Positions 11,440 through 23,000 of a stretch of DNA of 64,000 nt are shown one piece after another (positions within the stretch are counted from its first letter, which is position 1; each line of letters starts with the position of its first letter). Under the pieces are notes generated by a model that was not told the origin of the DNA, ran no database searches, and saw only the letters and a list, made by a program, of their open reading frames with translations. This DNA comes from Lytechinus pictus (taxonomy: Eukaryota > Echinodermata > Echinoidea > Temnopleuroida > Toxopneustidae): assembly GCF_037042905.1 (NCBI RefSeq), contig NC_087252.1:3471501-3535500 (forward strand). The letters run 5' to 3'. The position numbers and the translations under genes were made by a program.

Positions 11440-11579
11440 CTCACCGGAGTGTTCGTAGGTCCATTTTTGTGTGGAAAGAAAAGTTTCATAATGAATAAAT
11501 TAGATGACGTAATGAGGTCAAATGAATAATTAATTCTGTAACACGATACCACTAGTATCGATGACAAAGAATCGGGGAA
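11440..11579 (-). repeat. 140-bp segment duplicated at 24419-24558; exon-like
   Basis: I see no difference between this segment and 24419-24558. Read on the minus strand it has a short ATG frame (ATGAAACTTTTCTTTCCACA onward) that runs into a donor-like CCG|GTGAGTA at 11446-11440. A CCAAT-like ATTGGC lies about 150 bp upstream. It could be a promoter and first exon copied to a second place. The frame is only 15 codons before the donor, so coding is uncertain. Beyond 11579 and before 11440 the two loci differ. Confidence 0.55.
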
Positions 11580-12507
11580 ATCGCGTATTAATGACGCTCT
11601 TAGCCAATGAAAAGGCCGGATTATGAATATCTTCATGCTCATGAATGTCAATGAGGGCTTATTTTTGTCTTCAAATGATCGCGGTAGGCGGAGCCTAATC
11701 TCATTTGTTTTGTGCTGAACGCGCACGCAGCTTTCGGTCTAGTAATATATTATAAGGTCTTTGGCCGGGGCGAAACAAAAGTGCGCCAAAAGTCATTTTG
11801 GGCAATTTCAGATTTTTATTTTTTGTTATGCCCAGCTGAAAGACAACACTTTGAAGAATACTTCAGCAAAATATTTCATTCCGAAATTTGCATAAAGGTT
11901 GTTAATTTCCAACCTCAAATCGTAAAATGTGACATTTTGCGAAATGTCGCGTATATGACAACCTAGTTAAAAAACAGACAATTTCCCAGGAGGTTTTTCA
12001 TGTAGGAATCTGAAATGGCTCCAACATAATCCTGATATATTCTTTTTTGTGTGTGAAAGGGTTCAAAGTAGATAAAAGACACCTTTCAGGAGGTTTATAG
12101 TATGATTATTCCTCGAAATAGGCTGAAAATCCATGTTTTTTGCATTTACATTAGAAACGTTTGGATTTCCGTAGATTTCCGTCTAATTTCTATCATCATC
12201 ATTTTTTCTGATGTCTTAGCTTTAAGACGATACCAAATTTAGCTGCCCGTTTTTGCCCGTTGCCATGTGAGAGCCGATTTTACTTGACACAACACCCCCA
12301 AAACCTGTTCAAAAGCGGTAATTTTATACCGCGCAGTCATCGTAGCGCACCGTATGGGTGTACATTGCCGTTCGCTTTTGCACGGCGAGGACGATTCCCC
12401 TTCCATTCCATGAAAATGACATGAATTCCGGGCAAAATGTAAACAAAATAAAGGTTGCTAACGCAAATAAGGGCTATACTCACAACTCTTCCAGAGTTAA
12501 AACTTAC
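11580..12507. other. No supported feature
   Basis: Mixed sequence between the duplicated exon-like segment and the tandem duplication. A short frame with hydrophobic residues exists but shows no family match I can name. Confidence 0.45.
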
Positions 12508-13099
12508 TTGTAGAATAATTTCAGCCAAAAACCCTCCTCATAGTGATACATTCTTGGTGCTAAATACATTTACACAAGTAAACACAGCTTCATAAAGCAC
12601 GGTTAATATTTTTCAGATTTTATTTTTTCTTTTTATAAATCTAATTAATGATCATTTTGATGCTATAAAATTATTTTCAGGATCTCATACACACTTTTTA
12701 GGCATGTGAGAAGCCTAAACCAACATTCACTCTGGTCAATCTTAAAGTAGCACATAACACAAAATTTATATACTACACATTGTCTAGCGTAATTTGTCTT
12801 CACAGATATGTTTTAAGTAGCCAATCAAAATTTGGTATCAAGGTGACGTCAAATCGGCTTTAGATTATGTTCAGTCGATTCTACGCCCAAAATTACCCAT
12901 AGTCAACATGTTAAAGTAAAAATCTAACACGGAATATAATTTTGGCGCACTTTCAACTCATTCTGGCCCACTGTGCGACGTCTGTATCGGATTGCTGCCC
13001 CACTGGAGCTTGATTGAGTCGCGTTATAGGAGGGATGTTATTGGAATATGTGAACGACTATGTGAATGATTTGCGATTGTCGGATGTGATAATTATGTA
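12508..13099 (+). repeat. Tandem duplication, copy A (left part, before insertion)
   Basis: From TTGTAGAATAATTTCAGCC to AATTATGTA this matches 17270-17729 without a mismatch that I could see. Copy A has 132 extra bases at 12695-12826, absent from copy B. Copy A resumes after the inserted element at 17149. No gene is seen in the duplicated unit. Confidence 0.92.
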
Positions 13100-13699
13100 C
13101 AGTGCCGGCCGCGGGAAACGTCACAGTGCCCCCTAGGGCGAACGCGGTAGCCCGTAGCGGACATTTGAGGGGAGCGGACGAGGGAAGACGCCCGCGTCCG
13201 CTCCCCTAGGACATGAGTGCCCTAGGGGAGCGCCCGAGGGTAGTCCCGCGTCTATCCTAGGGTGTTTCTGCAGGATGTTCGGCCGTGCATTCTTGGTCGA
13301 AAGAAGAGGACTGATTTGACACATTCAAGACTGCATGTGATTTTTATCTCATATCAAGCATAAGTTTTCGAATATTTATCGTGGATAAAATCTGTTATGA
13401 AAATTACAAAGTTTGGGGTTGATAACTGGGATTTTAGGCTTTTTCACCGAATTACTTTGTTCGATTACACACTGGGACCAGCATAAAGGGTCCTTTCCTA
13501 TATATTAATATTCTTTCCGTGGTGTCCGTTATTTCATTCACTCACATGGTTAGTCGTGATTGTAAATGAGTTTCTGACAAAGGAGCAGGTATTTGTCGAT
13601 GTTGACCTTACATTTCGGAGGTCGTCCTATAACTATTTACTCTATTGTTTCCCTGCATGGTCATCCTTTTTATATACCCTGACATTCCTTTCAGGCGCG

Positions 13700-14090
13700 G
13701 ATCTACGAGATGCAGATAAAAGGGAGAAGAAACCAAAAATGAAAGAAAAGGCGAATATGAAGGGATGGATTGAAGACGAGAAGGAAAGAGATAAGAGAAA
13801 TAGAAAAAAGTGAGAGAAGGGGAAAGGGGAGAAAGAGAAAATAGGGGGGGGGGCGAAGAGGAGAAAGAGGGAGAGGGGGTAAAGAAAAGAAATAAGGAAA
13901 AGGTGAAAATCGAGAAGAAAACAGAGGGGATAAAAAAAGGGAAGGTGAGACAGAAAGAAAATAGGGAAAAGGAAAATAGATTGAAAATCGAAGGGGAGAA
14001 GAGTCAAAGGAAGAAAAGGAAGGACACAATGAGAAAGAGAGAATGATAAGGAGGGGGATATTAAATGAAATGAAGAAGGGAGACATAATA
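13700..14090 (+). repeat. Purine (GA)-rich tract inside the 4-kb element
   Basis: Almost uninterrupted A/G on the + strand. Long open frames on both strands here are side effects of the missing stop-forming pyrimidines. The same tract is at 42300-42800 in copy 2, with length changes, which is where the two element copies differ most. Confidence 0.85.
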
Positions 14091-14834
14091 AAATTGTCCA
14101 GTTTTTCATATCAGAAAATACGTTAGTAACTCGCATCTGCCCATTTTTACGCTGATGACAAGTATTAAACATTCTTGCGCTCAATCTTGTAATTATTTTC
14201 TCTCACCTTGCTCACAATCTCCTGCTCTCGTTGCATCAATTAAAAACTTATCCCGAATTAACATCCGCTCATTCAAGAAAGACAAATTTAAGAAAAAGGC
14301 AAATAGGAAGGGATGGAGGGAAAATGAGAAGGAAGATAGAAAAAGTGAGAGAAGCAGAAGGGAGCGAAGAAAAGAAGGGGAAAGGGGAGAAAGAGAAAAT
14401 AGAGGGGGCTTATTGTTTCATGGTAATATGGATACCATATAGTTCTGCGGTACTTAGTTATGAAACTTGTTTTACTCAGTAATGCTCACACGTGATGATT
14501 AAAAGGATTTTCGACTATATAGAGGTGAACCGGGACGGGGCTTTCATTCTTTAACTTGGCTTGACTAATTCCGTTGTTCCCCGAAAAGAATTGTTAGATT
14601 TGATAGTTAGCGTTTGCGTGAGCACCCACCAAAACTCTTAACAAAAGAATGGTTTGTATAGCTCCATTCTTGCTTTGTCGGCAAGTGATAATTTACTCGT
14701 TAAGTACCCATTCCACACACTACGTCATAGTAGCTTTCGAAAACATACTTTTACTTGGGTATGTGTTTAAACATTGAAGCTAAATGTGCTAGAATTTTTT
14801 TAAATAGTTACATTATGTAAATAGCTTTTGCTGC

Positions 14835-14905
14835 TTTGCTCTGTAACGCATTGAGCATCCAATAAAGATGGAAAGTGCGCTTTACAAATGTCATGTATTA
14901 TTATT
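14835..14905 (+). mobile_element. SINE-like 3' tail with (ATT)n
   Basis: ACGCATTGAGCATCC...GTGCGCTTTACAAATG...TATTATTATT resembles the segment at 35175-35245 (CGCCTTGAGCACCTAAC...GTGCAATATAAATAC...TATTATTATTAT). It has the look of the 3' end of a short interspersed element. It is carried in both copies of the 4-kb element (43560-43632). Confidence 0.5.
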
Positions 14906-17148
14906 TTTAGCTGCCATATAACACTGAATTCTGTATTATTCCAAGTTGTGACTTGGTTTTATCATTTCCAATTCATATAACAAAAATATATTTCGAAGGA
15001 AAATCTTGCTTTACTGAAATAAAATTAATAAATAAACAATGTTTATAACTTTAATTGATGTCCGACAAATCTAACAATATAAAACCGCAGTTCGTAAATA
15101 TGATAGTTTAATCTTTACTTCGACGTCAATTATTCGTGTTATTATCATCATGTAGGTGTATCAGGGATATTAATATTCGTTTTAATCCCATCTATAATTT
15201 TATATAAACTTGCGCGAAATATATGTGGTTGTTCTCACTATGAAGCTGCAACCCCTCTTCATTTTTCTCATCCTCCTCTTCCTTCTTCTCCTTTATTATT
15301 TCCACCACTTTCATCTCTTCCCAATTCGAATATCTACCAATGTAACTTAAAAACCGCAATAGAGAGCAGGTAATGTAATCAGATGTTTTAGCAAAAAGAT
15401 AAATCTGTTACATCTATTGCATTTAGGTAAATTTATATTTTTTATAGGGTGAGGGTTTTAGAGACCCGATTTGAACCGAAATGAAAAGAACATCCTCATT
15501 TATTGTTGTTAGCGTATCAACAAATTAATCCCCCCTTTTCATTTCTATGAACATCCTGTCATAAATTGGGAAGCGGATGTGATCAAAGGAGATCAAATGT
15601 GTGGGCGGGGAGCAAGACTCTACCAGACTGTTGACAATAACAAAAGAACCAAATAAAAAATCGATGAGCACAATCAGTTTTGCTGGTGTTTGCTTTTTGC
15701 ACGTCTACTTTGTATGATCTTGGTCATACTAGTATTCGTTTTCACCTTTCATTCCCTTTATTAGGGTTGTATCAACCATGTCAACGAATTGACGATCCCA
15801 ATATTGACCGCACGTTTGTTTTAACATAATGAGAATTCGCAAATGCCCTTGATATTCATAATTCTTTTTTATTTTAAGTTTGTCATTAATGTTTGTTAAC
15901 ATTCACTCTGTTAATAACTTGTCAATTTTGATTTACAAAAAAAATCAAGTCTGCCTTTTATCTATTTTAATTATTTTTTTTGTTGATATCCCTTTCTTTC
16001 TTCATTCCGGATTCCACCCTGTGCACCCCGTTAAACTCAGGGAAGAATGCTTCAAATGTTTTCTAGTTCTTACACTGTTCACAATAAGGAGATGGGATTA
16101 GGTGTATTGTTTACGCTGAAGGGAGAGGAATGGGTGCGTATGGAAAAAAAATATCCCAAAAGATAGAGAATTGATCTCCATGACATTAAATCACAATTGT
16201 GTCCTATTTTTTAAAAACAAGTTTGTATGATACATGTATGCCTCCCACGTAAGGCGTAAGGAAAATAAGTTTACCTAATGCATCAAATTAGATTAATTGA
16301 TTAGATTCATTGCGGTAAATAAAATACAATAAATTCGATGTTCCAGCCAGGGTGACCAGATTTCACAAAATTAAATACGGGACAATCGACAAAGCACTAT
16401 GTACCATCGGATCGACCGAGCCAGGCCAAAAAAATCAACAAAAAGGCTACACAATGTTAGACTTGTTAACAAAATATATTAAGAAAGGGGAAGGGAGGGT
16501 GAGCGGAAGAAAGAAAAGAGAAAATAATGAGGAAACAAGAAATGAATTGAGACGAAAGAAAAAAATAAGGAAAAATTAAAAGGAAAAAAGTTTGAATAAA
16601 AGAGAGAACGGTTTCCGTCATTACTTGTAATGAATAAAGAAAGAAAGAATTAAAATAAAGGAAGGGAAGATGAATAAATGTGTGAAAGAAAAAACATAAG
16701 GAGAGAAAAGAGAAAAGTAAGAAAAATGGAGGAAAAGAGAAATAAATAAAAAGAATTCCTTCATTATTTGAAAGAAACAAAGACAGAATAAAACATGAAG
16801 GAAGAAAGTGAAAGAGGGAATAAGGGAAAACAGAATTAAAAAAAAAGAAAAAAATAACATCTACAAAAAAATAATAATCTACAATAGATTCCGATCACGC
16901 TAGTTTAAAAACAGAATGGTCTATCACAAGATAACCAAAGTACATGCACATGTAAACATAATGCAATGTACGTACCCTAGGGCACCCGAGGATAAGTGCG
17001 GGCACGGCCAATATTATATAGCACGCAGGAAACTGCGGGCCCGGGAAAACGCCCTCGTCTGCTCCCCTTGAATACCCTCGGTTAGACGCAAAAGCCCCCT
17101 AGGGTGTTTGCGTGCTCGGGCGTGACGTTTCCTGCGGCCGGCACTGTA

Positions 17149-17269
17149 CATTATAACATATTAAATAAAATACAGGGGGAACCTGATTTCGTGGGGGTGC
17201 TGCCTATGGAAAATAATACACGCAGCACCCCCAGGATAATTTCTGGGGGTGCTTCAGCACCCCCAGAAA
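17149..17269 (+). repeat. Tandem duplication, copy A (right part)
   Basis: Continues copy A beyond the inserted element. It matches 17730-17847 and carries the GGGGGTGCTGCCTATGG / GCAGCACCCCC hairpin followed by a second hairpin, TTTCTGGGGGTGC / GCACCCCCAGAAA. Confidence 0.9.
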
Positions 17270-17847
17270 TTGTAGAATAATTTCAGCCAAAAACCCTCCT
17301 CATAGTGATACATTCTTGGTGCTAAATACATTTACACAAGTAAACACAGCTTCATAAAGCACGGTTAATATTTTTCAGATTTTATTTTTTCTTTTTATAA
17401 ATCTAATTAATGATCATTTTGATGCTATAAAATTATTTTCAGGATCTCATACACACAAAATTTGGTATCAAGGTGACGTCAAATCGGCTTTAGATTATGT
17501 TCAGTCGATTCTACGCCCAAAATTACCCATAGTCAACATGTTAAAGTAAAAATCTAACACGGAATATAATTTTGGCGCACTTTCAACTCATTCTGGCCCA
17601 CTGTGCGACGTCTGTATCGGATTGCTGCCCCACTGGAGCTTGATTGAGTCGCGTTATAGGAGGGATGTTATTGGAATATGTGAACGACTATGTGAATGAT
17701 TTGCGATTGTCGGATGTGATAATTATGTACATTATAACATATTAAATAAAATACAGGGGGAACCTGATTTCGTGGGGGTGCTGCCTATGGAAAATAATAC
17801 ACGCAGCACCCCCAGGATAATTTCTGGGGGTGCTTCAGCACCCCCAG
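17270..17847 (+). repeat. Tandem duplication, copy B (empty site)
   Basis: A second copy of the duplicated unit, starting at TTGTAGAATAATTTCAGCC. It lacks the 4-kb element, with the intact target TA at 17728-17729. It also lacks 132 bases present in copy A, the junction being at 17456/17457 (CATACACAC|AAAATTTGG). The unit ends at CAGCACCCCCAG. Confidence 0.92.
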
Positions 17848-17859
17848 CACCCCCACTTC

Positions 17860-18330
17860 TCAGGTCCCTATAACCAACCAACCAACCAATCATAGCAAGC
17901 CCATCCATCCAACCAGCGCAGCCCATCCAACCGAATAAAACAAGTTCATTTTGAACTTCCGTCATGTACATCATAAAAAAAAAAAAGTACAAATCAAATA
18001 TGCACCAAATGCATAAACACAAGTGCACATCAATTGTAATTGCAAATCAACTATAGACAAATTATGAAAATTTGTGCAATTGTATTAACAAGAACTTGTT
18101 TGGAAATGAGGGGATCCACTAAAAGCCCTGCTTGTAGAACATGAAACCCTATGATAATAAATAACCAATCATATCACCAAACAAACCAATGCAAGTCTAT
18201 CCGCCAACAAGCTAACCAAGCCCATCGAGTCAACTAATACAAGCCTACGCAACCAATGCAATTCTATCCAAACGCATGTCCAGCGAACCAACCAAAATAA
18301 ATCCATGCTATCACCAACCAAAATATAAGG
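17860..18330 (+). repeat. ACCAACCA-rich sequence with dispersed-repeat block
   Basis: Degenerate AACCAACC/CCATCCAACC words occur at 17871-17935 and 18160-18320. Between them, 17990-18165 is the diverged partner of 1240-1430. A T21-type run follows at about 18398-18419. Confidence 0.6.
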
Positions 18331-18647
18331 TTATTTCAATCAACTGTAACTGGCACAACTTGCACTTAAACAGGCTCATTGAGCAATCTCAAGCCGTTTT
18401 TTTTTTTTTTTTTTTTTTATATTCGCTATTGCCATATTTAGATTGATTAGCACAATCGCCTTTTACAGATTTGAATAATTATAAACAAAAAATACTACAG
18501 AATTATTAACAACCATATATTATATCATCCAATCTTTTTTTCATAACATGTGTACCACGTTTTTGGAGGCAGAAACAACACCCTCCGACCCTGACAATAT
18601 TATAACCAACCACTCACAACCATCATTAAAATGGGCGGGAGGGAGGG

Positions 18648-19016
18648 CAAATTAATGTCTTGCATCCCCCAGAGCTGAGTTGAGAATGAACATGTGCTTC
18701 CAAATCTGTCGCGTATTGCGCACGTCCCTGAATTCTTTCAATGCATTTCATTGGTTCTTTTTGCGTAGAGGCTGTGCCCCCGTTGCCGTTGCCTGGCTGT
18801 CACCAAGTGCGCTGTGTGACGGCGCCGCCCATGACATGCACAGCCAATCACAGACCTGTTGCTGGGGGCGTGTCCTTGGAAAATTCCCGCGGAATTGCAG
18901 GGGCGCGCTTTGTTTTCGCGGGCCGTGTATGGCCTGCCAATAATTTTATGAGAAGACTTGTCTTCTCTCTATCTAATCGCTTAACTATCTAATCGCTTAT
19001 TCGAATAATCTTTATT
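18648..19016 (+). repeat. Dispersed duplication, copy 1 (partner 27901-28264)
   Basis: From CAAATTAATGTCTTGCATCC to CGAATAATCTTTATT this matches 27901-28264 at high identity. Differences include a 4-base GCAT insertion in the partner and small indels in the last 50 bp. The unit contains CCAAT-type boxes (ATTGGTTC, CCAATCAC), GC-rich stretches and a GAGAAGAC/GTCTTCTC palindrome. The indel shifts the apparent open frames, so I treat it as non-coding. It may be promoter or LTR-like sequence. Confidence 0.85.
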
Positions 19017-19788
19017 GCGAGAATAAATACAGATCGAACATGAAATTGCCGTTTCTCAACTTTTATTGCCTCTGGGGGATTTTCCCAGAATCATTAAAAC
19101 GACATTTACAATTTGTTAGCAAGTACAGTTTGTAAACAATATTCATCAAGCCACAATCAACCAGATTTTAAGGGGGAAACCGGGTCACGTGACCTCCCAG
19201 AAGGAAGCGATCCAATGGGATCCCAGGACAGGTATTTCCTGGGGTGCGGATTCCCCTCTTTACATTGATCATCTATTCAATACAAGATTATCTCATGTGT
19301 GAAATAAAATTGGGGGAGAGGCTTCAAGACCAGAACGTGAATTCTTGGAAGCGGAACCTGCCGGAAGCCATCCAGCCGGACTTCCAAACCAGGAGACTTT
19401 GGAAAGATGGGTTCCCCTGTTCCGATTTTCTTGACATAATTAGTATACAGTGCCTCCCCCTGGTGTTGAACTTTGACCGATATCAGAAAAAATACCCACC
19501 AAAAAGCGAAAGGCCCAGAAACATTTTTTTTTTCCCCTGACAACTTGGCAAACACTATTGGATTGGGAGTCCCATGTCAAGTCATGTCAAGGCCATCCCT
19601 CCCAAACCATCGCATCTGGTTTCTTGGTTATAACTCATGGTTTCGGAAACCCATAAATTATGCCCTCTCTCACATGTCCTCTGCACTAAGACCAAATAGG
19701 ACCTAGGACGCCATTATACTAGTATGAGAATTCTATTTTGTGCATATATCGTATAATAATACTCGATAAAATAGGGGCCACCCTTAAG
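19017..19788. other. No supported feature
   Basis: Unique-looking sequence. Overlapping short frames on both strands have no recognisable domain. Confidence 0.45.
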
Positions 19789-20644
19789 GACGTTCCACAG
19801 TTATGTTTGTGCGCATTATGATCTGCGCATATTTAACACTCCGCGCGCTGACGTCACAATGGATGAACAGGTGATTAATTAGCTGTGGGTACGAGCTGAT
19901 TTTTCTCATCATCTGCATCCTAACTGCACATCCGATGCGTTATTTTATGAAGCTAAAAAAATTGAATTATTCCATAGACCATTAAAAAAAATATCTCTAC
20001 AATTTCAAAATACTTTACTCTGCAGTACTGCCAAGAATCACGAATATGACCCCGAGTTTGAATAAATGGTAGAGTGGTTTTGATTTTTCTTCACATAGAT
20101 ACAAAGCATTTGGCGCATTTTTTGTGTTTTAAAAAGCACGTTTGCTCATATAAAAACTTTGCAAATTTAGGTGAAAATGACATGGATTTTGAATAAAGTG
20201 CAGCATTTATTGTACTTTTGTAGTCTGTTATTGAAATTTCACATTTTTGAGATTGGGTTTTTGTTATCTTTTACGCCATTTTTAAGAACTGACTGTGCTG
20301 TTAGACTTAAAGTTGCAAACAAATAGCACAATAATTAGATTCTCTATTCTAACGATACAATTATTAACTCTCTTGCGAAATTTGAAGACTTTTTCATGTA
20401 TTTTGACTGAGTAATAGAGGTTTAAACTCATTGTAGTATTCTTGCGAGGTCTAAAAATGCCAAATTCTTTTGAATGCGCAATTCTTAAGAACATCAATTT
20501 GGGTGAACTTTGAAGCTCTATAGCAAAAAATCAAGCACATGGACTTATGTTAATTTTTGCATATTTCGAATATTAAGGTTCTTAAGTATCTATGTGCAAA
20601 GTTTGGTGAAAATGACATGGATTTCACTTTAACTGTGGAACGTC
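19789..20644. mobile_element. 856-bp element with GACGTTCCACAGTTA termini
   Basis: The left end GACGTTCCACAGTTA and the right end TAACTGTGGAACGTC are exact inverted repeats of 15 bp. Internal text TGAAAATGACATGGATTT occurs twice (20171 and 20609). No transposase is seen; it is a non-autonomous element. Flanks are TTAAG on the left and TATAAG on the right, so the target duplication is unclear. Confidence 0.75.
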
Positions 20645-21554
20645 TATAAGCCCCCCGATATCATGACTAAGGGAGGATTTGGTCCCATATTCTGCCTCCT
20701 CGGTGGCGACCCTAAATGGTAGAATAGAGGGCCGTGCACCGGTGCCATCGACTTTAAATTAAATTATCCTATTTGCTTCCCCTAGACAGCTGATGTCAAA
20801 GCTACCGATAATAATCAGTCGGTAATTCTGTCACCAAGCCCAACTAAGCCATAAGTTCAAAAGTTAGTTTTCACGCTCGACAACCCAGCCAATTCAATAA
20901 TCAGGGACAACAACAACTAAGTTAATGATCAATAAACCATGCCAGCCATCGGAATGCATAGTCAACAATCAACAAATTATTCAATACAAAGCAACCTCAT
21001 GCGGTCAACGAATGGACGCATCATATACCATACTCTTCGTATATACCTCCAAGTGGTTATAAATATCTCTACATTCATTGGATATTGGCCAACCATTTTC
21101 ACTCTAAACCATTAACAAGCTTGACAACATCGCATCCTTGCTTATTTCATTCCCCCTGCGAATGAATGTTGCATCGTAAGTTTGAGCCCTCTTTGCACTA
21201 AACATAACTCATGCAATGAGAGCTGAAACTAATTCCACGTCAAGTAGGTCCAGGGTAAAAAAAACAGACTCTGAGATAAAACTCGGTGAGAAGAAAATCT
21301 GGAAAACCTTCGGATCCACTTTTGCGGAAATGTGAAACAACAAACCAACAATGTCTTGGCACACCTTAAAAAGGAGTACCCTTCTTTCAACTAATTTCAA
21401 CTTAATGTCAATTAGGGGATCATCAAACTGACTCTAACATGAAATGATACGAGGCCAAATATATCAAATTAATGTATAGCCAAACCCTGCTAGTAATTCT
21501 TTCATTATTGTACAACCCAACCGTTTGATGAAGTGCCATACAAAATCAATCTCC
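20645..21554. other. No supported feature
   Basis: Mixed sequence, partly rich in AACCAA/TCAACAA words near 20830-21000. No gene, RNA or clear element. Confidence 0.45.
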
Positions 21555-21825
21555 ACACGGCCGTGATCAGGCAGAACTACGTATCTCCTTTTATGCGATT
21601 CCGAGATATTCGAGTTTAAAAATTCAAAATTGCTTCTTTAGCTTTCTTTGAAAAAAATGGAGAATGATGTATCGGACTTTTTTGTTTTCCTTTGTCCTGT
21701 GGAACATATTTAAGGAATTGGAACAATTTTTTTTTTGATTTCTTCATTAAATCTTGTAATTTTCTTCAATATTTAAAACGTACGTACTTTTACCAGATTA
21801 AATCGACGACTACACTCCTAGCTTT

Positions 21826-21970
21826 TATCAGGCAAAACTATGTATGTCCTGCGCATCGCAAAGTTTATCAGGCAAAACTACGTATGTCCTGCGCATTGCA
21901 AAGTTTTATCAGGCAAAACTACGTATGTCCTTGCGCATTGCAAAGTCTTATCAGGCAAAACTACGTACAA
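21826..21970 (+). repeat. Minisatellite, about 39-bp unit, four copies
   Basis: TTATCAGGCAAAACTA(C/T)GTA followed by TGTCC-TGCGCAT-GCAAAG is repeated four times, the last truncated at GTACAATGG. The apparent protein with SFIRQNYVCP-type repeats is a translation of the array. Confidence 0.92.
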
Positions 21971-22271
21971 TGGATTGTATTACCAGGGAGTCCCTGGTAT
22001 TATAGTAAACAATTATGAATTCAATATCAAACAAAATAGTCTAATAAAATTCATCAAACTTTCACCCAAAATACACAAATAAAAAAAAGTTGCAAAGATC
22101 GCCGAATCCGTTTGTTCTTTTTTTACAATGTCAGCTTCCAATCGCACCCCCTTCGCATATGAAATATTTGGTCGCTTGAAAAGGATGTATTACCGCATGC
22201 GTGATTTTTATGGAAAAATTGAGACTGAAACAACAAAATCAGTGATTCAGTCTATCAGTAGATCTACTTTG

Positions 22272-22320
22272 TATATAAGACAGAGTATATAAGGCCTGCT
22301 TTTACAAACTTTGCTCATTC
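22272..22320 (+). promoter_or_regulatory. Histone-type promoter candidate (TATA plus CATTC cap)
   Basis: TATATAAG occurs at 22272-22279 and 22286-22293. CATTC at 22316-22320 lies 30 bp after the second box, the spacing and cap sequence known from sea urchin histone genes. No CAAT or octamer element is obvious upstream. Confidence 0.4.
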
Positions 22321-22329
22321 TCCTGAGGA

Positions 22330-22393
22330 CGACAAGAACACACTTGTCGAGATTGGGTGGTCCTTTTCAGGACCAACATATGCCCAAGAAAGA
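22330..22393 (+). ncRNA. Histone-type 3' end: stem-loop plus HDE, no ORF upstream
   Basis: GGTCCTTTTCAGGACC at 22359-22374 folds as a 6-bp stem with a TTTC loop, the shape and loop of replication-dependent histone mRNA ends, with a compensated stem. Ten bases later, CAAGAAAGA at 22385-22393 is the sea urchin histone downstream element read by U7 snRNA. A second hairpin, CGACAAG/CTTGTCG around AACACA, lies just before (22330-22349). No histone coding sequence is present. The candidate cap site is only about 60 bases from the expected cleavage point. It is either the shell of a histone gene that lost its coding region or a very short RNA using histone-type processing. Confidence 0.6.
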
Positions 22394-23000
22394 TACATGG
22401 TGTACCGTGAAACCTACTACACTACACTAGATCTACTTTGTTAAAGATCTAGATCTAACAGTAAAATTATAGCTAAGATGGATCGCTATCATGTCTTTTT
22501 TATAAAGACTTTGTATAAAATTAAGTTAACTTGTAATGTTTCATATTGCTTATTCTAAATGTTAATTCTTAACGTAGGCCTAGGCCTACTGTGTCAGGGC
22601 AGTGTTTCTAGCCAGAGTTACATAGTCTTGACGCAAACTGTTTTTTTTTCCCTTTGGAAAATATGGCACAATGGCGACAAATTCTAATTACAGTGTAGAT
22701 CTATAGTCTAGATTTAACTCAAAAGTTATATCAAAATTCATATGCATATAAATCTACAGGAAGTAGTTTATAAACCCTTAATTACTAGGCCTACCTTAAA
22801 GTTTAGAAATGATGATCGGACGGTGTTAGACCTCTAACGTATGCGTATGATCTAACGTAGATCTAGTCTTTGATAAAATCTCATGTTTATTATCTAAGCA
22901 ATAAAGTATACTAAATAGTTTAGCTTACCTTGTTTCATTTGGGAAATTTTGATTTTCTCTATAGTTCAAATTCAAAATCCGTTTCCCTCTCCTGCCTCAC

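Larger units (their letters stand above)
13100..17146. mobile_element. 4.05-kb non-autonomous TIR element, copy 1 (TA target)
   Basis: The ends are CAGTGCCGGCCGCGGGAAAC and, complemented from the right, CAGTGCCGGCCGCAGGAAAC; about 24 of 25 terminal bases match. TA flanks both sides (13098-13099, 17147-17148). The adjacent duplicate copy preserves the unfilled site ATTATGTACATTATAAC at 17723-17739, which proves the boundaries. CAGT ends plus TA duplication fit the Tc1/mariner type, but I see no DDE transposase. The ends hold about 230 bp of GC-rich sequence containing CCTAGGG words. The middle is AT-rich with purine tracts (13700-14090, 14283-14410, 16480-16860). A second copy lies at 41707-53357. 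Confidence 0.93.

Noticed and set aside
13642-14184. Long minus-strand frames rich in Phe, Ser, Leu and Pro
   Set aside because: They translate a pure purine tract; the copy at 42218-42742 has indels that change the protein, as expected for non-coding DNA.
18680-18992. Two overlapping frames shared with 27933-28208
   Set aside because: A 4-base insertion between copies shifts the frames, so they are not conserved proteins.
21692-22082. Repeat protein with FIRQNYVCP units
   Set aside because: Translation of the 39-bp minisatellite; both frames show it.
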